Source: Parachlamydiales bacterium (lineage in GTDB: Bacteria > Chlamydiota > Chlamydiia > Chlamydiales > Parachlamydiaceae). From it: a stretch of DNA of 52,469 bases. This document shows, piece after piece, positions 39,081 through 48,603 of this stretch (positions are counted from its first letter, which is position 1; each line of letters begins with the position of its first letter). The notes below the pieces were generated by a model. That model did no database searches. It was not told where the DNA came from and saw only the letters and a list, made by a program, of their open reading frames with translations. The DNA is taken from contig JAGVJP010000045.1 of the NCBI GenBank assembly GCA_020051075.1, positions 1-52,469 of the forward strand, written 5' to 3'. A program made the translations under genes and the position numbers.

Positions 39081-42000
39081 CAGCAGCGTTTGATCAGCGA
39101 TTCCAAAAGATAAAAAATGAGCCGAACTCATTCGAGGATAGGTTTAGAAAGCTATCTTCCGAATCTGGTCAAACGCCAAGCAATTCAAAGAATCAAGGAA
39201 AACAACCTTCATTTGAGGACCGATTCAATCAACTAGCCAAGCCGTCTTTTGAAGATCAAATCCTCGAGCAACTCCAATCATATGCTCTGCCATCAGAAGA
39301 AGAACCTGAAGAACAAAGTTTCCTCGACAAATTCACTCCAAAGCCATATGGCAAGCCTGTTTATTTCGAAGAGAAATCACCGGAAGAACGGGAAAAAATG
39401 TCTGCCTACGATCGTATGCAGTATGCAAAGGATCTCTCGACTGAACGAGAAATGAGACAGTCGAAAGGCTTCACGAAAGGTATTTTGTCTGGAGGAACTC
39501 TCGGAGCAACAGAGCATATTCCAGGTCTAAAACCAGATGAAGAAGATCTGATGGTCGGTTTAGGTGAAACCATAGGCTCATATTTACCTATTGCAAAATT
39601 GTACAATTACATTGGTAAGCCACTAGTTAGTTTAGCAGCAAAGTCTCCTATAGCTAAACAAGGTCTTCAGGCATTAGCTCGAATGACAGGATTCGGACTG
39701 ACTGGAGCAACTCACAAGGCCGGAAAGACTTTAATTCAAGGCGAGATTCCAGAGCCTAAAGAATTACTTAAAGAAGGCGCAACATGGGCAGCGATTGACG
39801 GTGTTCTTCAAACTCTTGGCCTAGGTGTGGCATTTCAGCAGTCGGTTAGCAGAATAGCCGAGCAAGAAGGTGTCACAGCAAAAGAAGTCTTAAGTAAGCT
39901 GTGGGATTCGACCAAAAACTATGTGAAATACAAGTTTGGCAGACCGCTCAAAAGTGAAGTCTTGCCTGAAGACATCGAGGTTTTGTTTGAGAAAGCTAAA
40001 GCGGCAGAGACTTCAGGATTAGCAGAGGCAGAGATTGAGGTTTCTCCTGTAGGAAATGCGAAACCAAAAGAACCGATTACCAAGCCAAAAGCAGAGACAG
40101 AATTAGCAGAGTTCAAGAGACCGGAAGGCAAAGAACCTACAAAAGAGTTGTCCCTTCCAGAAAATGCCGTACTGGAAAAACCCGAGCATGTTTCTACTGG
40201 AGCACAAGCAGGGAAAAGCGTTGCAACCATTCCAGTGAGAGAGGAAGATGAGAACGGAAAAGAGTTCTATTCTCACAAGGCTATTCCTCTCACGCAAGAA
40301 GAAAAAGAGCTTATCGACGCTTCTAACGCTTGGTCAAAGGCTGGTGATGAGGGAGAATCCTCCAAGCTAGCAGAGCAAGCAAGGCAGATGATCTTCAATC
40401 GTCTGAAGAAACAACCTGAACAGCCCGTCAAAGAAGAGTTGCCAGAAAACGAGCCAAAATACACCGAATCCGGAGTACAGAAATATTTTCCAGATGGAAA
40501 GGTCGGTGATTACATCAAAAGCCCGGAGGTGAGAGAAGCTCTGAAAGATGTTTTGGAATACCCAATAAGATTTGCCCACAAAAATATTGTTCCTGGAGGG
40601 CTTTACGTTAAAAATGAGCCGATAACGATCTCTAAGGATTATGATCATCCAGGTGGAGATTATCGTGCAAATGAGGTTGTATTACACGAAGCCATTCATG
40701 CATTGCAAGACAGAAAAGGCAGACTTCCTGTTAGACTTACACATGGAGAAAAGCAGCCTTACAAGGAGCGGCCGGAAGAGATCAGCGCGAACAAATTCAC
40801 TGATTGGGCTACAGTGAAGGAGAGAGAGTTTAATGAAAGAGCTAAGAAATCTAAAAGATTAACCGAGACAGAAGAAACTCTGGCTTCTAAGACAGCAACG
40901 AATAAACCTACTCAAGTTCATCCTAAACAAACGCGCCCTCGTCAGCCAGTGGTCGGCAAGAAGCAAGCAGTCGCTCGGTCAAAGATCATAGACCTATTCA
41001 GAAAGGCTTTCAACGATCCTATTCGTCTGGGTAAGATCAAGCAGAAGAACGCGGCAGGCATCCATAAGCTTTGGCCGAAGGTTACACGCTTACTCAAAGA
41101 TAACGATGTCGAGACGGCAGCACATGAGATCGGGCACAACCTACACACAACTCTATACGGTGGAAATGCTAAAACGCCGCAGGAACAAACTCGAAATATA
41201 GAGTCGGCGTTGACTCCATATTTAGATGAACTGAAGCCATTAGCTCATTATGAGCCTTGGGGAATGGAAGGCTTTGCTGAGTTCACACGCCTATACGTAA
41301 CCAATCCAGACATCGCAAAAGAGTTGGCTCCTAAGTTCTATGAGAAGTTTGAATCTGATCTAGGCGCACAATATCCAGAAATGAAGAATGCTCTCTTAGA
41401 AGCCCGAGACTACTACGACAAATACCTGCATGGCACACCGCAATCACGTATTAGAGCACAGACTAGTTACGGAGAAGACAAAGGCAGACTAGCGAATATC
41501 GTTGATTGGGTGAAGGATAACCTGAACCTGGATAAGCTAAAGACTCAATTCCTGGACGATGTTTTCCCTGCTAAAAGGCTAGTTGCGGAAGCTTTCGGCA
41601 TTCCACTACATGAAGTAGAGAACCTGAAGGATCCGAGAAACCTGTATAGATCCCTTCGTGTATTGAAAGGGGCTGTTGGCAAGGGAGACGTCTTCGTTCT
41701 GCATGAGACATTCAACGCAAGGACCCTAGACAAGGTTAACGGAAGCCTTAGAAGCATTCTGAAGAAACTCCCAAATGAGGAGTCATATCGCGAATTCAAC
41801 GACTATCTGATAGCTAGAAGGTCCATAGAGAAGGCTGGTCAGAAGGTCGATACTGGAATTAACTTAGGCGATGCGGTTGCAGTAGAGGAAGAACTAAGGC
41901 CAAAGTACGGTGATCTAGCCAAGGAATTAGACAAGTACAACGATACACTATTGAGATACGCGAGAGATTCAGGCCTTCTTTCCAGCGAACAATACCAAAT

Positions 42001-44146
42001 GATCAAGGCTAATAACTTGATGTACGTGCCATTCCAAAGAGTGATGGAGGCAGAGAAAGGCGGAGCAGCATCAGGCGCAGGCAGAATCCAAGCTGGCAAG
42101 CCGATCAAGCGTATGAAAGGTTCTACCCGTGACATCATTGCACCTGTAGAGTCGATTCTGAAGAACACCTATTCCATCATCATGAATGCTGAGAAGAATA
42201 TGGCAGGCCAAACCCTAGCTAAGATCGCTAAGATGAAAGATACTGGCGCATATGTAGAGCAGCTACCAACACCTATTAAGCTCAAGGGCAAGATAGAAGG
42301 CGAGCAGGTAGCAAGAGATCTTGCAAAGCGATTCGAGCAAGAAGGACTAGACGATCTGATTGAATACGACGCTGACGGAAAGCCTGTGCTAAGAGAAGAC
42401 ATCGCGGATGCTATACCAGACGTTTTCTTGAAGTTTGGTGCTGGTCAATACCCAGCAGGTGAGAACATCGTCACTGTCTTCTTTGATGGAAAGCCTCGAT
42501 ACTACCAAGTATCACCTGAGATTTATGAAATGTGGAGCAAGGGCCTTGCGCCTTATACAGCTGGACTACTCACTAAGATCTTACGTATCCCTGCAAAGAC
42601 ATTGAGAGCTGGAGCTATCCTCAATCCTAAATTCGTCCAGAAGAACTTCATTCGAGACACCTGGGGCAATTGGTTATTCACGAAGTATGGCAGATCGATC
42701 AAAGATCCAGCAGGCTTATTCATCGATACCATTTATAGCCCATTTTCTATGCTTGCAACGGCAGCAGGAAAAGGCAAGCTCTATGTCGAGTGGTTGAAGT
42801 CTGGTGGTGGAATGTCTACGATGCAAAGCTTGGATCGGAACACAATTGTGAAGAAGCTCGATGAAGTAAGACATGGCAAAAACAAATATAATGTCGTCAA
42901 TTGGCTTAGACAAGCAGGAGAAATCAGCGAAGAGATGAACCGTCTTTCTGAGTTCGGCAAAGCTTTAGCCGTGGAAGGAAACACCCGACTTGGTCGAGAG
43001 ATAGCCGCTTTTGCAGCAAGAGACCTGAGTATTGACTTTGCTAAGATTGGACTTCAAACCAAGGTGTTGAATCAGATTATTCCATTCTGGAATGCAACGG
43101 TTCAAGGCGGAGACAAGCTCATCCGCACTTTGGTTAATCCGGCAGATAGGAAGAACTTCCTACCAAGGATTCTCGGGTTCATTGTGATTCCTAGCTTGAT
43201 GCTTGCGTGGCTTAACAAAGATGATGAGAACGTCAAGGAATTCTACGAAGAAGAAAAGGATTTCAACTTCATTGTGCCTGTTAATGGTCAGTACTTGAAA
43301 ATTCCGGTTCCGTTCGAGACAGGTGTGATTGCACATGGATTGACTCAGCGCATGTTCAATTACTTCATGAAGAAAGATCCTGAAGCATTTGAAGGATTCA
43401 TGGGCAGCGTCATAGATGCGATGTCACCTAGCTTTACACCGGCATTTGCAAGCCCATTAATAGAAACCTGGGCCAACAAGAACTTCTTCACTAACTCTCG
43501 AATCATTCCTCATGGCAAAGAAGACTTGATAAGCAAGTATCAATATAAGAATCATACTTCAAGCACAGCTAGGCTTCTTGGCCGTGCAATGAGTTACATG
43601 CTTGGCCAGGATACAAGATCAAAGGCAGCATCACCGGCGATCATCGATCACTTCATTAATTCTTGGGGTGGTGGTCTCGGTCAGCTCATGATCAAGATCT
43701 CAAATGCTTCTCTGGAATCAGCTGGGTTCATCGATAAAATACAAGGACCAACAGAATCGGTTACGGAAATGTTAGGTCTTGACGCTTTCTCTGCAAGATT
43801 TCCCCGAGCAAGCACAAGGTCTATCGAGAAATTCTACGACAACTATGCTAATGCGACATCCCGAATCAAGTCATTCAAGCACGCTGAAAAGATGGATATC
43901 GAATCGGAAGCAGATCTTGAAAAGGCTTACAAGCGTTTCGATAAGATCTACGACTATGGAACGCTTCAAAGCTCATACAAGGCAATGCAAGCATGTCAGA
44001 GAGAGATAAATAACATCTGGAATGACCCTAGCATTACACCAGATCTCAAGAAGCAATTCATCGACGATTTGTATCTGGAGATGATCCAATTCGCAAAAGC
44101 GGCTAACGAAGACATTCGGAAGTATCGCATGACACGAGAAAAGTAG
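39077..44146 (+). CDS. Giant phage polyvalent protein with two zincin-type HExxH sites
   Basis: 1689 aa. The N-terminus repeats SFEDRF-type motifs (residues 18-60). Residues 200-530 are low-complexity and Pro/Glu-rich. HEAIH (537-541) with a downstream Glu and HEIGH (683-687, in ETAAHEIGHNLHTTLYGG) are two separate metallopeptidase-like sites. From about 1150 on, LRAGAILNPKFVQKNFIRDTWGNWLF, then the NQIIPFWNATVQGGDKLIRTL region with a hydrophobic GFIVIPSLMLAWL, resembles the large polyvalent protein-associated domain (LPD38) of phage proteins that enter the host with the DNA. The gene is the largest of the island and is followed by a terminator. Likely role: DNA delivery or early host takeover, by family inference. 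Confidence 0.75.
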   Translation: MTAAFDQRFQKIKNEPNSFEDRFRKLSSESGQTPSNSKNQGKQPSFEDRFNQLAKPSFEDQILEQLQSYALPSEEEPEEQSFLDKFTPKPYGKPVYFEEKSPEEREKMSAYDRMQYAKDLSTEREMRQSKGFTKGILSGGTLGATEHIPGLKPDEEDLMVGLGETIGSYLPIAKLYNYIGKPLVSLAAKSPIAKQGLQALARMTGFGLTGATHKAGKTLIQGEIPEPKELLKEGATWAAIDGVLQTLGLGVAFQQSVSRIAEQEGVTAKEVLSKLWDSTKNYVKYKFGRPLKSEVLPEDIEVLFEKAKAAETSGLAEAEIEVSPVGNAKPKEPITKPKAETELAEFKRPEGKEPTKELSLPENAVLEKPEHVSTGAQAGKSVATIPVREEDENGKEFYSHKAIPLTQEEKELIDASNAWSKAGDEGESSKLAEQARQMIFNRLKKQPEQPVKEELPENEPKYTESGVQKYFPDGKVGDYIKSPEVREALKDVLEYPIRFAHKNIVPGGLYVKNEPITISKDYDHPGGDYRANEVVLHEAIHALQDRKGRLPVRLTHGEKQPYKERPEEISANKFTDWATVKEREFNERAKKSKRLTETEETLASKTATNKPTQVHPKQTRPRQPVVGKKQAVARSKIIDLFRKAFNDPIRLGKIKQKNAAGIHKLWPKVTRLLKDNDVETAAHEIGHNLHTTLYGGNAKTPQEQTRNIESALTPYLDELKPLAHYEPWGMEGFAEFTRLYVTNPDIAKELAPKFYEKFESDLGAQYPEMKNALLEARDYYDKYLHGTPQSRIRAQTSYGEDKGRLANIVDWVKDNLNLDKLKTQFLDDVFPAKRLVAEAFGIPLHEVENLKDPRNLYRSLRVLKGAVGKGDVFVLHETFNARTLDKVNGSLRSILKKLPNEESYREFNDYLIARRSIEKAGQKVDTGINLGDAVAVEEELRPKYGDLAKELDKYNDTLLRYARDSGLLSSEQYQMIKANNLMYVPFQRVMEAEKGGAASGAGRIQAGKPIKRMKGSTRDIIAPVESILKNTYSIIMNAEKNMAGQTLAKIAKMKDTGAYVEQLPTPIKLKGKIEGEQVARDLAKRFEQEGLDDLIEYDADGKPVLREDIADAIPDVFLKFGAGQYPAGENIVTVFFDGKPRYYQVSPEIYEMWSKGLAPYTAGLLTKILRIPAKTLRAGAILNPKFVQKNFIRDTWGNWLFTKYGRSIKDPAGLFIDTIYSPFSMLATAAGKGKLYVEWLKSGGGMSTMQSLDRNTIVKKLDEVRHGKNKYNVVNWLRQAGEISEEMNRLSEFGKALAVEGNTRLGREIAAFAARDLSIDFAKIGLQTKVLNQIIPFWNATVQGGDKLIRTLVNPADRKNFLPRILGFIVIPSLMLAWLNKDDENVKEFYEEEKDFNFIVPVNGQYLKIPVPFETGVIAHGLTQRMFNYFMKKDPEAFEGFMGSVIDAMSPSFTPAFASPLIETWANKNFFTNSRIIPHGKEDLISKYQYKNHTSSTARLLGRAMSYMLGQDTRSKAASPAIIDHFINSWGGGLGQLMIKISNASLESAGFIDKIQGPTESVTEMLGLDAFSARFPRASTRSIEKFYDNYANATSRIKSFKHAEKMDIESEADLEKAYKRFDKIYDYGTLQSSYKAMQACQREINNIWNDPSITPDLKKQFIDDLYLEMIQFAKAANEDIRKYRMTREK

Positions 44147-44157
44147 ATAATAGGAGA

Positions 44158-44190
44158 GCTGCGAGACTTCAGGCTCGCAGCAAGTTTTTT
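44158..44190 (+). terminator. Rho-independent terminator after the giant gene
   Basis: GCTGCGAG (44158-44165) and CTCGCAGC (44174-44181) form a GC-rich 8-bp stem with an eight-base loop, followed by AAGTTTTTTA. It lies 12 bases past the stop codon. Confidence 0.88.
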
Positions 44191-44404
44191 ATCCTACTAT
44201 ATTCATAAGTTCTTTCTGAAGATTTTTCTGATCTCTATGCGCGCATTTTGCAAAATACTTATCACGCTGTTTCAGGTCCTTTGCAGCTTGATTTATTTGA
44301 ATTTTATTATATTGTTTTAGATCCTTTGCAGCCTGCTTTATTTGCATCTTATCGCGATCTTTGGCCATCCGGACTAGAGCTTTATCAATTGGACTCAATG
44401 CCAT
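44189..44404 (-). CDS. Small basic protein with QAAKDLKQ repeats
   Basis: 71 aa. Two near-identical segments, KQAAKDLKQYNKIQI and NQAAKDLKQRDK, form a continuous amphipathic helix. No family recognised. AAGGAGG is seven bases before the ATG, so translation is likely. It overlaps the upstream HTH gene by 20 bases. Confidence 0.6.
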   Translation of the reverse strand: MALSPIDKALVRMAKDRDKMQIKQAAKDLKQYNKIQINQAAKDLKQRDKYFAKCAHRDQKNLQKELMNIVG

Positions 44405-44591
44405 GATAGCCTCCTTTAATATTAAAACGAGATTTTATCTCTTGTCCGGTAATGTACCAATGTTTTCCAAGCTTTGTTGCCTTTATTTTATTTTCCCTTA
44501 AAAGTAGGCGTACACTTGAAATCGGAAGGCTTAAGATTTTGCTTAACTCAGGCACTTTATACAGCCTGTGGTTGTCTATGCTTAAATGCAT
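44385..44591 (-). CDS. Excisionase-family helix-turn-helix protein
   Basis: 68 aa from ATG 44591, which has AAGGAG seven bases upstream. YKVPELSKILSLPISSVRLLLRENKIKATKLGKHWYITGQEIKSRF is the complete MerR/Xis-type HTH plus wing. It starts a two-gene minus-strand unit with the QAAKDLKQ protein, convergent with the giant gene. A regulator or directionality factor of the island is likely. Confidence 0.7.
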   Translation of the reverse strand: MHLSIDNHRLYKVPELSKILSLPISSVRLLLRENKIKATKLGKHWYITGQEIKSRFNIKGGYHGIESN

Positions 44592-45267
44592 ATATTTCTC
44601 CTTGAGAAAATTTCCTTTGCCATCACAACCTAACATAAAATCGGTTAACTTGACTGATTCGAATGATAGAGCACAATGCTAAACCATCTATAATGGACTC
44701 AAAAACAAGTAAACCGTAAAAAATATAGAAAATGCATTTCTAATTGAGTTGAAGATAGAATGGAGTGCCGAAAACACGACTTGACTTGTAGGCGAATGGA
44801 ATGGCTGTTTTAGCAGTGTAAACCATTCACAATGCTATTTCGGCGAAGCCTCTGATCCAATGCCATACTCAGAATGAGTTAAGAAAACTTAACATCAATT
44901 AAGATTTCTTGCAATCCAATTCCTTCAGGTATTTGCAGTTTAAGGGGTGGAAGGGGGTATCCGTCAATGCATTCCTTTTGAGACATATTTTAAAGTAGAT
45001 TCCAGAGGTTTTTTCTGATAGTTGTTCAGTATTGTCATGCGGTGAAAAACACATGGGTTATAGTAAAATATTTATATATCACAATTATATGTAATACAGC
45101 AATTACTTTCTTTACAGAAAATACCCTGCATGCTGATAATACCTGTATTTTCTTCATTTATGTGTAAGCTGGTAAATATGTCAATACAGCCTAGATGATT
45201 GAGAAAATGTACTTAGGATGATCGAGAGGTCATTTAATTCAATTTGAAAACTAACTTAAGGAATATT
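44592..45267. other. Noncoding region, about 675 bases
   Basis: AT-rich, between the divergent HTH gene and the secreted 152-residue protein. ATTCCGAA-like and AATGGCTGTTTTAGCAGTGTA stretches contain no long ORF or strong hairpin that I can support. Promoters for both flanking genes should lie here. I see nothing else. Confidence 0.4.
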
Positions 45268-45723
45268 ATGAAAAAATTAACAGCAATGATGTTTGTGACT
45301 ATGTTTTTGACTTTTTCACTGTGTGCAGATCAATCTAATAATGAAATGCATGAAAATTTTAGCAAATTAGGTCAGTCCATTCCCTCAAATGAAGAGTCTT
45401 CGAGTGAAGATATCGATACTATGATGAAAGATCTTTTTGGATCTGGTGTAAGGTTAAAAAAAAGAAATCCGACTACTTCTTACGCTATTTCATATCAATA
45501 TACTGTTGATGGTTGGTTACAACAGGTTGCTGAATACGAAGATAGTACTATATATACAAACATGGCAGGCCCGAGAAGAGGTGCTCAGTTCATTATAGCT
45601 GATAATGGAGCTCTCATGGATATGCGTAATGAATTCACAGAGCACAGAAGTTATTTCAGTCATAAATACACCTGGGCGGAAATAAGAACCCATGAGAACC
45701 ATCAAACTGTTGTTTTTAAATAG
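45268..45723 (+). CDS. Secreted hypothetical protein
   Basis: 152 aa from ATG 45268 (AAGGA upstream). MKKLTAMMFVTMFLTFSLCA is a clear signal peptide with a cleavage site after LCA. The mature part is acidic at first (EESSSEDIDTMM) and then beta-rich (TSYAISYQYTVDGWLQQVAEYEDSTIY). No family recognised. A cargo gene of the island, exported at least to the periplasm. Confidence 0.65.
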   Translation: MKKLTAMMFVTMFLTFSLCADQSNNEMHENFSKLGQSIPSNEESSSEDIDTMMKDLFGSGVRLKKRNPTTSYAISYQYTVDGWLQQVAEYEDSTIYTNMAGPRRGAQFIIADNGALMDMRNEFTEHRSYFSHKYTWAEIRTHENHQTVVFK

Positions 45724-45752
45724 TAAGTAGGGGCTTCTCTCTACAATTTATG

Positions 45753-46136
45753 TTATTTTATTGGACGTCCGGGCTTAAGCTCGGACCGTCTTTTCTGGAA
45801 TGGCTTTCCATTCTTTGCTTCCGCGATTGAAAGAGCAGCTTTTAAGGCTTCTTCCACGAATTGAGCTACTGTCAGTCGATCCCAATAAACGCAATTCTTT
45901 ACTCTCTCAATAGTGTCCTTGCTAATTTGGACCGTCATACGTTCTTTTTCTTGAGATTTTTGCCTTTCAGGAACATTAAGAGAACTTAGTTGATTTCGCT
46001 TGTTTCCATTCAAGTTCATGTTCTTCGTAGACTTTTCAATCTTCTGTGTTGGCTTCGTCAAGAAGTCGATAGGGTTGCCATTAAGCTGATCCATTAAATC
46101 ACTTCCAATTTTAGTCTTTCTTTCATTTTTACTCAT
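45753..46136 (-). CDS. Ribbon-helix-helix partition partner (ParB/ParG-like)
   Basis: 127 aa. A flexible polar N-terminal region (1-65) precedes RMTVQISKDTIERVKNCVYWDRLTVAQFVEEALKAAL, a ribbon-helix-helix DNA-binding fold. Its ATG overlaps the parA stop (ATGA). A flexible tail plus RHH next to ParA is the plan of ParG-type centromere-binding proteins, so a partition role is likely. Confidence 0.7.
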   Translation of the reverse strand: MSKNERKTKIGSDLMDQLNGNPIDFLTKPTQKIEKSTKNMNLNGNKRNQLSSLNVPERQKSQEKERMTVQISKDTIERVKNCVYWDRLTVAQFVEEALKAALSIAEAKNGKPFQKRRSELKPGRPIK

Positions 46137-46894
46137 TTGTTAAGCCCTCGTTTCATAATTAATTTAGCCAACGCACGGAAATCCTCCGCACCTGCTCCTT
46201 TCGGATCATAAACAGAGATAGGTTCGCAAAATGATGGACATTCAGCTAACTTGATGCTCTCTCGAATGTAGACTGGAAGAAGCTTATCACCTAGTCGCTT
46301 CTTTAGCTCTAACAGCACATCCTGAGATAATCTGGTTCTCTTATCAAAACGACAAGGCAATATCCCGAGGATTTCTAAGTCTGGATTAAGCCTTTCACGA
46401 ACCACCTGAATCTTCTTTGTGACTTGCATAAGGCCTTGAAGAGCCATGATTCTTGTTTCAACTGGAATGAGAACAGAATGTGCTGCACTCATAGCATTCA
46501 AAGACAAAAGCCCTAACGAAGGTGGAGTGTCAATCAAGCAATAGTCCCAACTCTTCCCAAGCTTTCGAAGATGATTCTTCAATATCATTTCGGCCCCAGC
46601 TTCTGATGAAAGCGTCTTATCAGCACCAACTAACCACTGGCTAGCGGGAATAACATCTAACCCTGTAAACCTGGATTTGACGATAATATCAGTAATACTG
46701 ATATTTTCTGTAAAGACATTAAATAAGCCTTTGGAATCATTCTGGCATTTGAGCCACAAACTGCTCGAGCCCTGAGGGTTAAGATCGATAACGAGAACCC
46801 TCTTTTTCTTCTCAGCCAAAGCAGCAGCTAGGTTTACTGTAAGGGTCGATTTTCCGCAACCACCCTTCTGATTCGCTATCGTGATTATTTGCAT
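46133..46894 (-). CDS. parA: ParA-family partition ATPase
   Basis: Deviant Walker A ATPase that positions plasmid DNA before division. IANQKGGCGKSTLTVNLAAALA (Walker A, K10-S16), VIDLNPQGSSS and DYCLIDTPPSLGLLSLNAM (Walker B region) are complete; 253 aa without the extra N-terminal HTH. Coupled to the RHH gene. The upstream region has CATTTACCGG (46914-46923), the core of the origin iterons, which could link partition control to replication. A chromosomal island with its own parA implies an episomal stage. Confidence 0.92.
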   Translation of the reverse strand: MQIITIANQKGGCGKSTLTVNLAAALAEKKKRVLVIDLNPQGSSSLWLKCQNDSKGLFNVFTENISITDIIVKSRFTGLDVIPASQWLVGADKTLSSEAGAEMILKNHLRKLGKSWDYCLIDTPPSLGLLSLNAMSAAHSVLIPVETRIMALQGLMQVTKKIQVVRERLNPDLEILGILPCRFDKRTRLSQDVLLELKKRLGDKLLPVYIRESIKLAECPSFCEPISVYDPKGAGAEDFRALAKLIMKRGLNK

Positions 46895-47004
46895 GTTTTA
46901 CCAAAAATACTTCCATTTACCGGATTACTGATCATCGAGTCATTCATTGGCTGTCACGCCACCGGACGGTACCGTTACAGACAGATAATCACATAAATAC
47001 ACTC

Positions 47005-47033
47005 TTGACTATTTGGGACCACTTTAATATCAT
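47005..47033 (+). promoter_or_regulatory. Promoter of the serine recombinase gene
   Basis: TTGACT (47005-47010) and TATCAT (47028-47033) with 17-base spacing form a good sigma-70-type promoter about 40 bases before the start codon. A palindrome ACGGTACCGT (46966-46975) lies upstream. Confidence 0.6.
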
Positions 47034-47071
47034 CTCCGCGAATTAATATTCAATCAAAACGATGGAAGATC

Positions 47072-47752
47072 ATGGAAGTCATTGGTTACATTAGAGTAAG
47101 TACAGATCAGCAAGCCGACTCAGGGCTAGGCCTGGAAGCACAAATCAAGTCTATGAAGGATTATGCTAATAAATCAGGCAGTGAAATCAGCCATATTTTC
47201 CGCGATGAGGGAATTAGTGGAGCATCATCGATAGAAGAACGCCCGGGCCTTATGGAGGCTATTAACAGACTAAAGAAAGGGGATATCCTGCTCGTTGCAA
47301 AGCGTGATCGTTTGGCACGAGGCGATCAAATGGTTCTCATTCAAATGGCGGTTAACAAAAAGAAAGCGAAAATTATCAGCTGTGCTGATGAAGGGACACA
47401 AGGCGATCAAGACGACCCTATGTCCTATATGATGCGTGGAATGACTGACCTATTTGCAGGATTCGAGCGTCTATTGATCAAATCCAGAACGAAATCAGCT
47501 TTACGTGCAAAAAAAGATCGTGGTGAGCGAGTTGGACACATTCCATTTGGATACAGACTATCCAAAGACGAAATTCATCTAGAAGAAAACGAACTAGAAC
47601 AAAGCATCCTAAATCAAATAAGAGAATTACGAGAAAGCGGTTTTTCAATTCGGAAAATAGCCTTTGAAATGAACAAAAGAGGAGCTTTTAACAGAGGACA
47701 GGCAGAATGGAATCACGCAAGCATTCATCGTATGCTAAAGATGGCAGCTTAG
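47072..47752 (+). CDS. Serine recombinase (resolvase/invertase family)
   Basis: 226 aa. GYIRVSTDQQADSGLGLEAQ holds the catalytic Ser10. The GDILLVAKRDRLARG segment has the conserved arginines, and FAGFERLLIKSRTKSALRAKK is the long E helix. The C-terminal DNA-binding part (GFSIRKIAFEMNKRGAFNRG) is a short HTH. Typical of plasmid-dimer resolvases or small invertases. Together with ParA it supports a plasmid-like state. GGAAG precedes the ATG. Confidence 0.9.
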   Translation: MEVIGYIRVSTDQQADSGLGLEAQIKSMKDYANKSGSEISHIFRDEGISGASSIEERPGLMEAINRLKKGDILLVAKRDRLARGDQMVLIQMAVNKKKAKIISCADEGTQGDQDDPMSYMMRGMTDLFAGFERLLIKSRTKSALRAKKDRGERVGHIPFGYRLSKDEIHLEENELEQSILNQIRELRESGFSIRKIAFEMNKRGAFNRGQAEWNHASIHRMLKMAA

Positions 47753-48147
47753 AGAAGAAGTTAGATCAGTTAATCGATGATATAAAAAAGCTTCCAAACA
47801 AGCGACAGAAGTTATTGGAAGACTTAATGAAAGACCGTCTTTACGACTCCAAAGAAGCATGTGAGATCTTATCAATCTCTTTACCATCACTGCGTCGATC
47901 TATCAAAATTGGACGCATAAAAACGGTTTACGTAGGCAAATATCTACGCATACCAGCCCATGAGATTAATCGCCTAGTTAAAGGTGAAGAAGTTCTCACT
48001 GTTGAAGAAGCAGCAAGCATCCTGAATGTCGGAAAAATAATGATCAGGAATCTGATCAAGTCCGGTCAGATGGAAGCCTTCAGATTTGCCGATAAGGGTC
48101 CATTTAAGATTCCAAGAAAAGAGGTCGAGAAATTCATGAAGGGCTAA
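47707..48147 (+). CDS. Protein with two tandem excisionase-type HTH domains
   Basis: 146 aa. Residues 46-92 (LYDSKEACEILSISLPSLRRSIKIGRIKTVYVGKYLRIPAHEI) and 96-145 (VLTVEEAASILNVGKIMIRNLIKSGQMEAFRF...KIPRKEVEKFM) are two complete winged HTH units. The N-terminus is helical. The gene overlaps the end of the recombinase gene by 46 bases and is probably cotranscribed; it may help assemble the recombination complex or act as regulator. Confidence 0.72.
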   Translation: MESRKHSSYAKDGSLEKKLDQLIDDIKKLPNKRQKLLEDLMKDRLYDSKEACEILSISLPSLRRSIKIGRIKTVYVGKYLRIPAHEINRLVKGEEVLTVEEAASILNVGKIMIRNLIKSGQMEAFRFADKGPFKIPRKEVEKFMKG

Positions 48148-48219
48148 ACATCAACGGAATAAGTTCATGGCCAAAATACAAAAGGTCAAGTAATCCCGGC
48201 TGTGAAAATGATGAAGGGA

Positions 48220-48603
48220 TTAGTTTCTCGCTTCGGGAGTTTTGGGATTTGATGACATGACAACATGTATTGCTGGCAAAGTTGTCTGAACAGTATGTCT
48301 CTTCAACGTTAGTTCAATGTCATAGTTTAAATTATTCAAAAATTTCATGAGTCTTTCGATCGTAAATTCAGAAAGCAATCCTCTAATGATTTTGGAAACT
48401 TTAGGTTGATCAATTCCGATGATTTCAGCTGCTTCTTGCTGGGTCCTATTGTTCTCTTTAATGATAGCTGTAATCGCCATTGCGAGTCCTGCTTTTGTGT
48501 CCGCTTCTTGAGGATTGGGAAACCCGAAATCAGAGTAGACATTTCCTGAACCGATTGTATATTCAATCTCTTCAGCTTTATTTTTTTGTTTTCTTTTTTC
48601 CAT
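48220..48603 (-). CDS. HigA-type XRE antitoxin
   Basis: 127 aa. AMAITAIIKENNRTQQEAAEIIGIDQPKVSKIIRGLLSEFTIERLMKFLNNL (about 40-92) is the HTH of the HigA/HTH_37 antitoxin group. It is intact and overlaps the 3' end of the toxin remnant, the toxin-first order of higBA. It should repress its own operon. Confidence 0.8.
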   Translation of the reverse strand: MEKRKQKNKAEEIEYTIGSGNVYSDFGFPNPQEADTKAGLAMAITAIIKENNRTQQEAAEIIGIDQPKVSKIIRGLLSEFTIERLMKFLNNLNYDIELTLKRHTVQTTLPAIHVVMSSNPKTPEARN

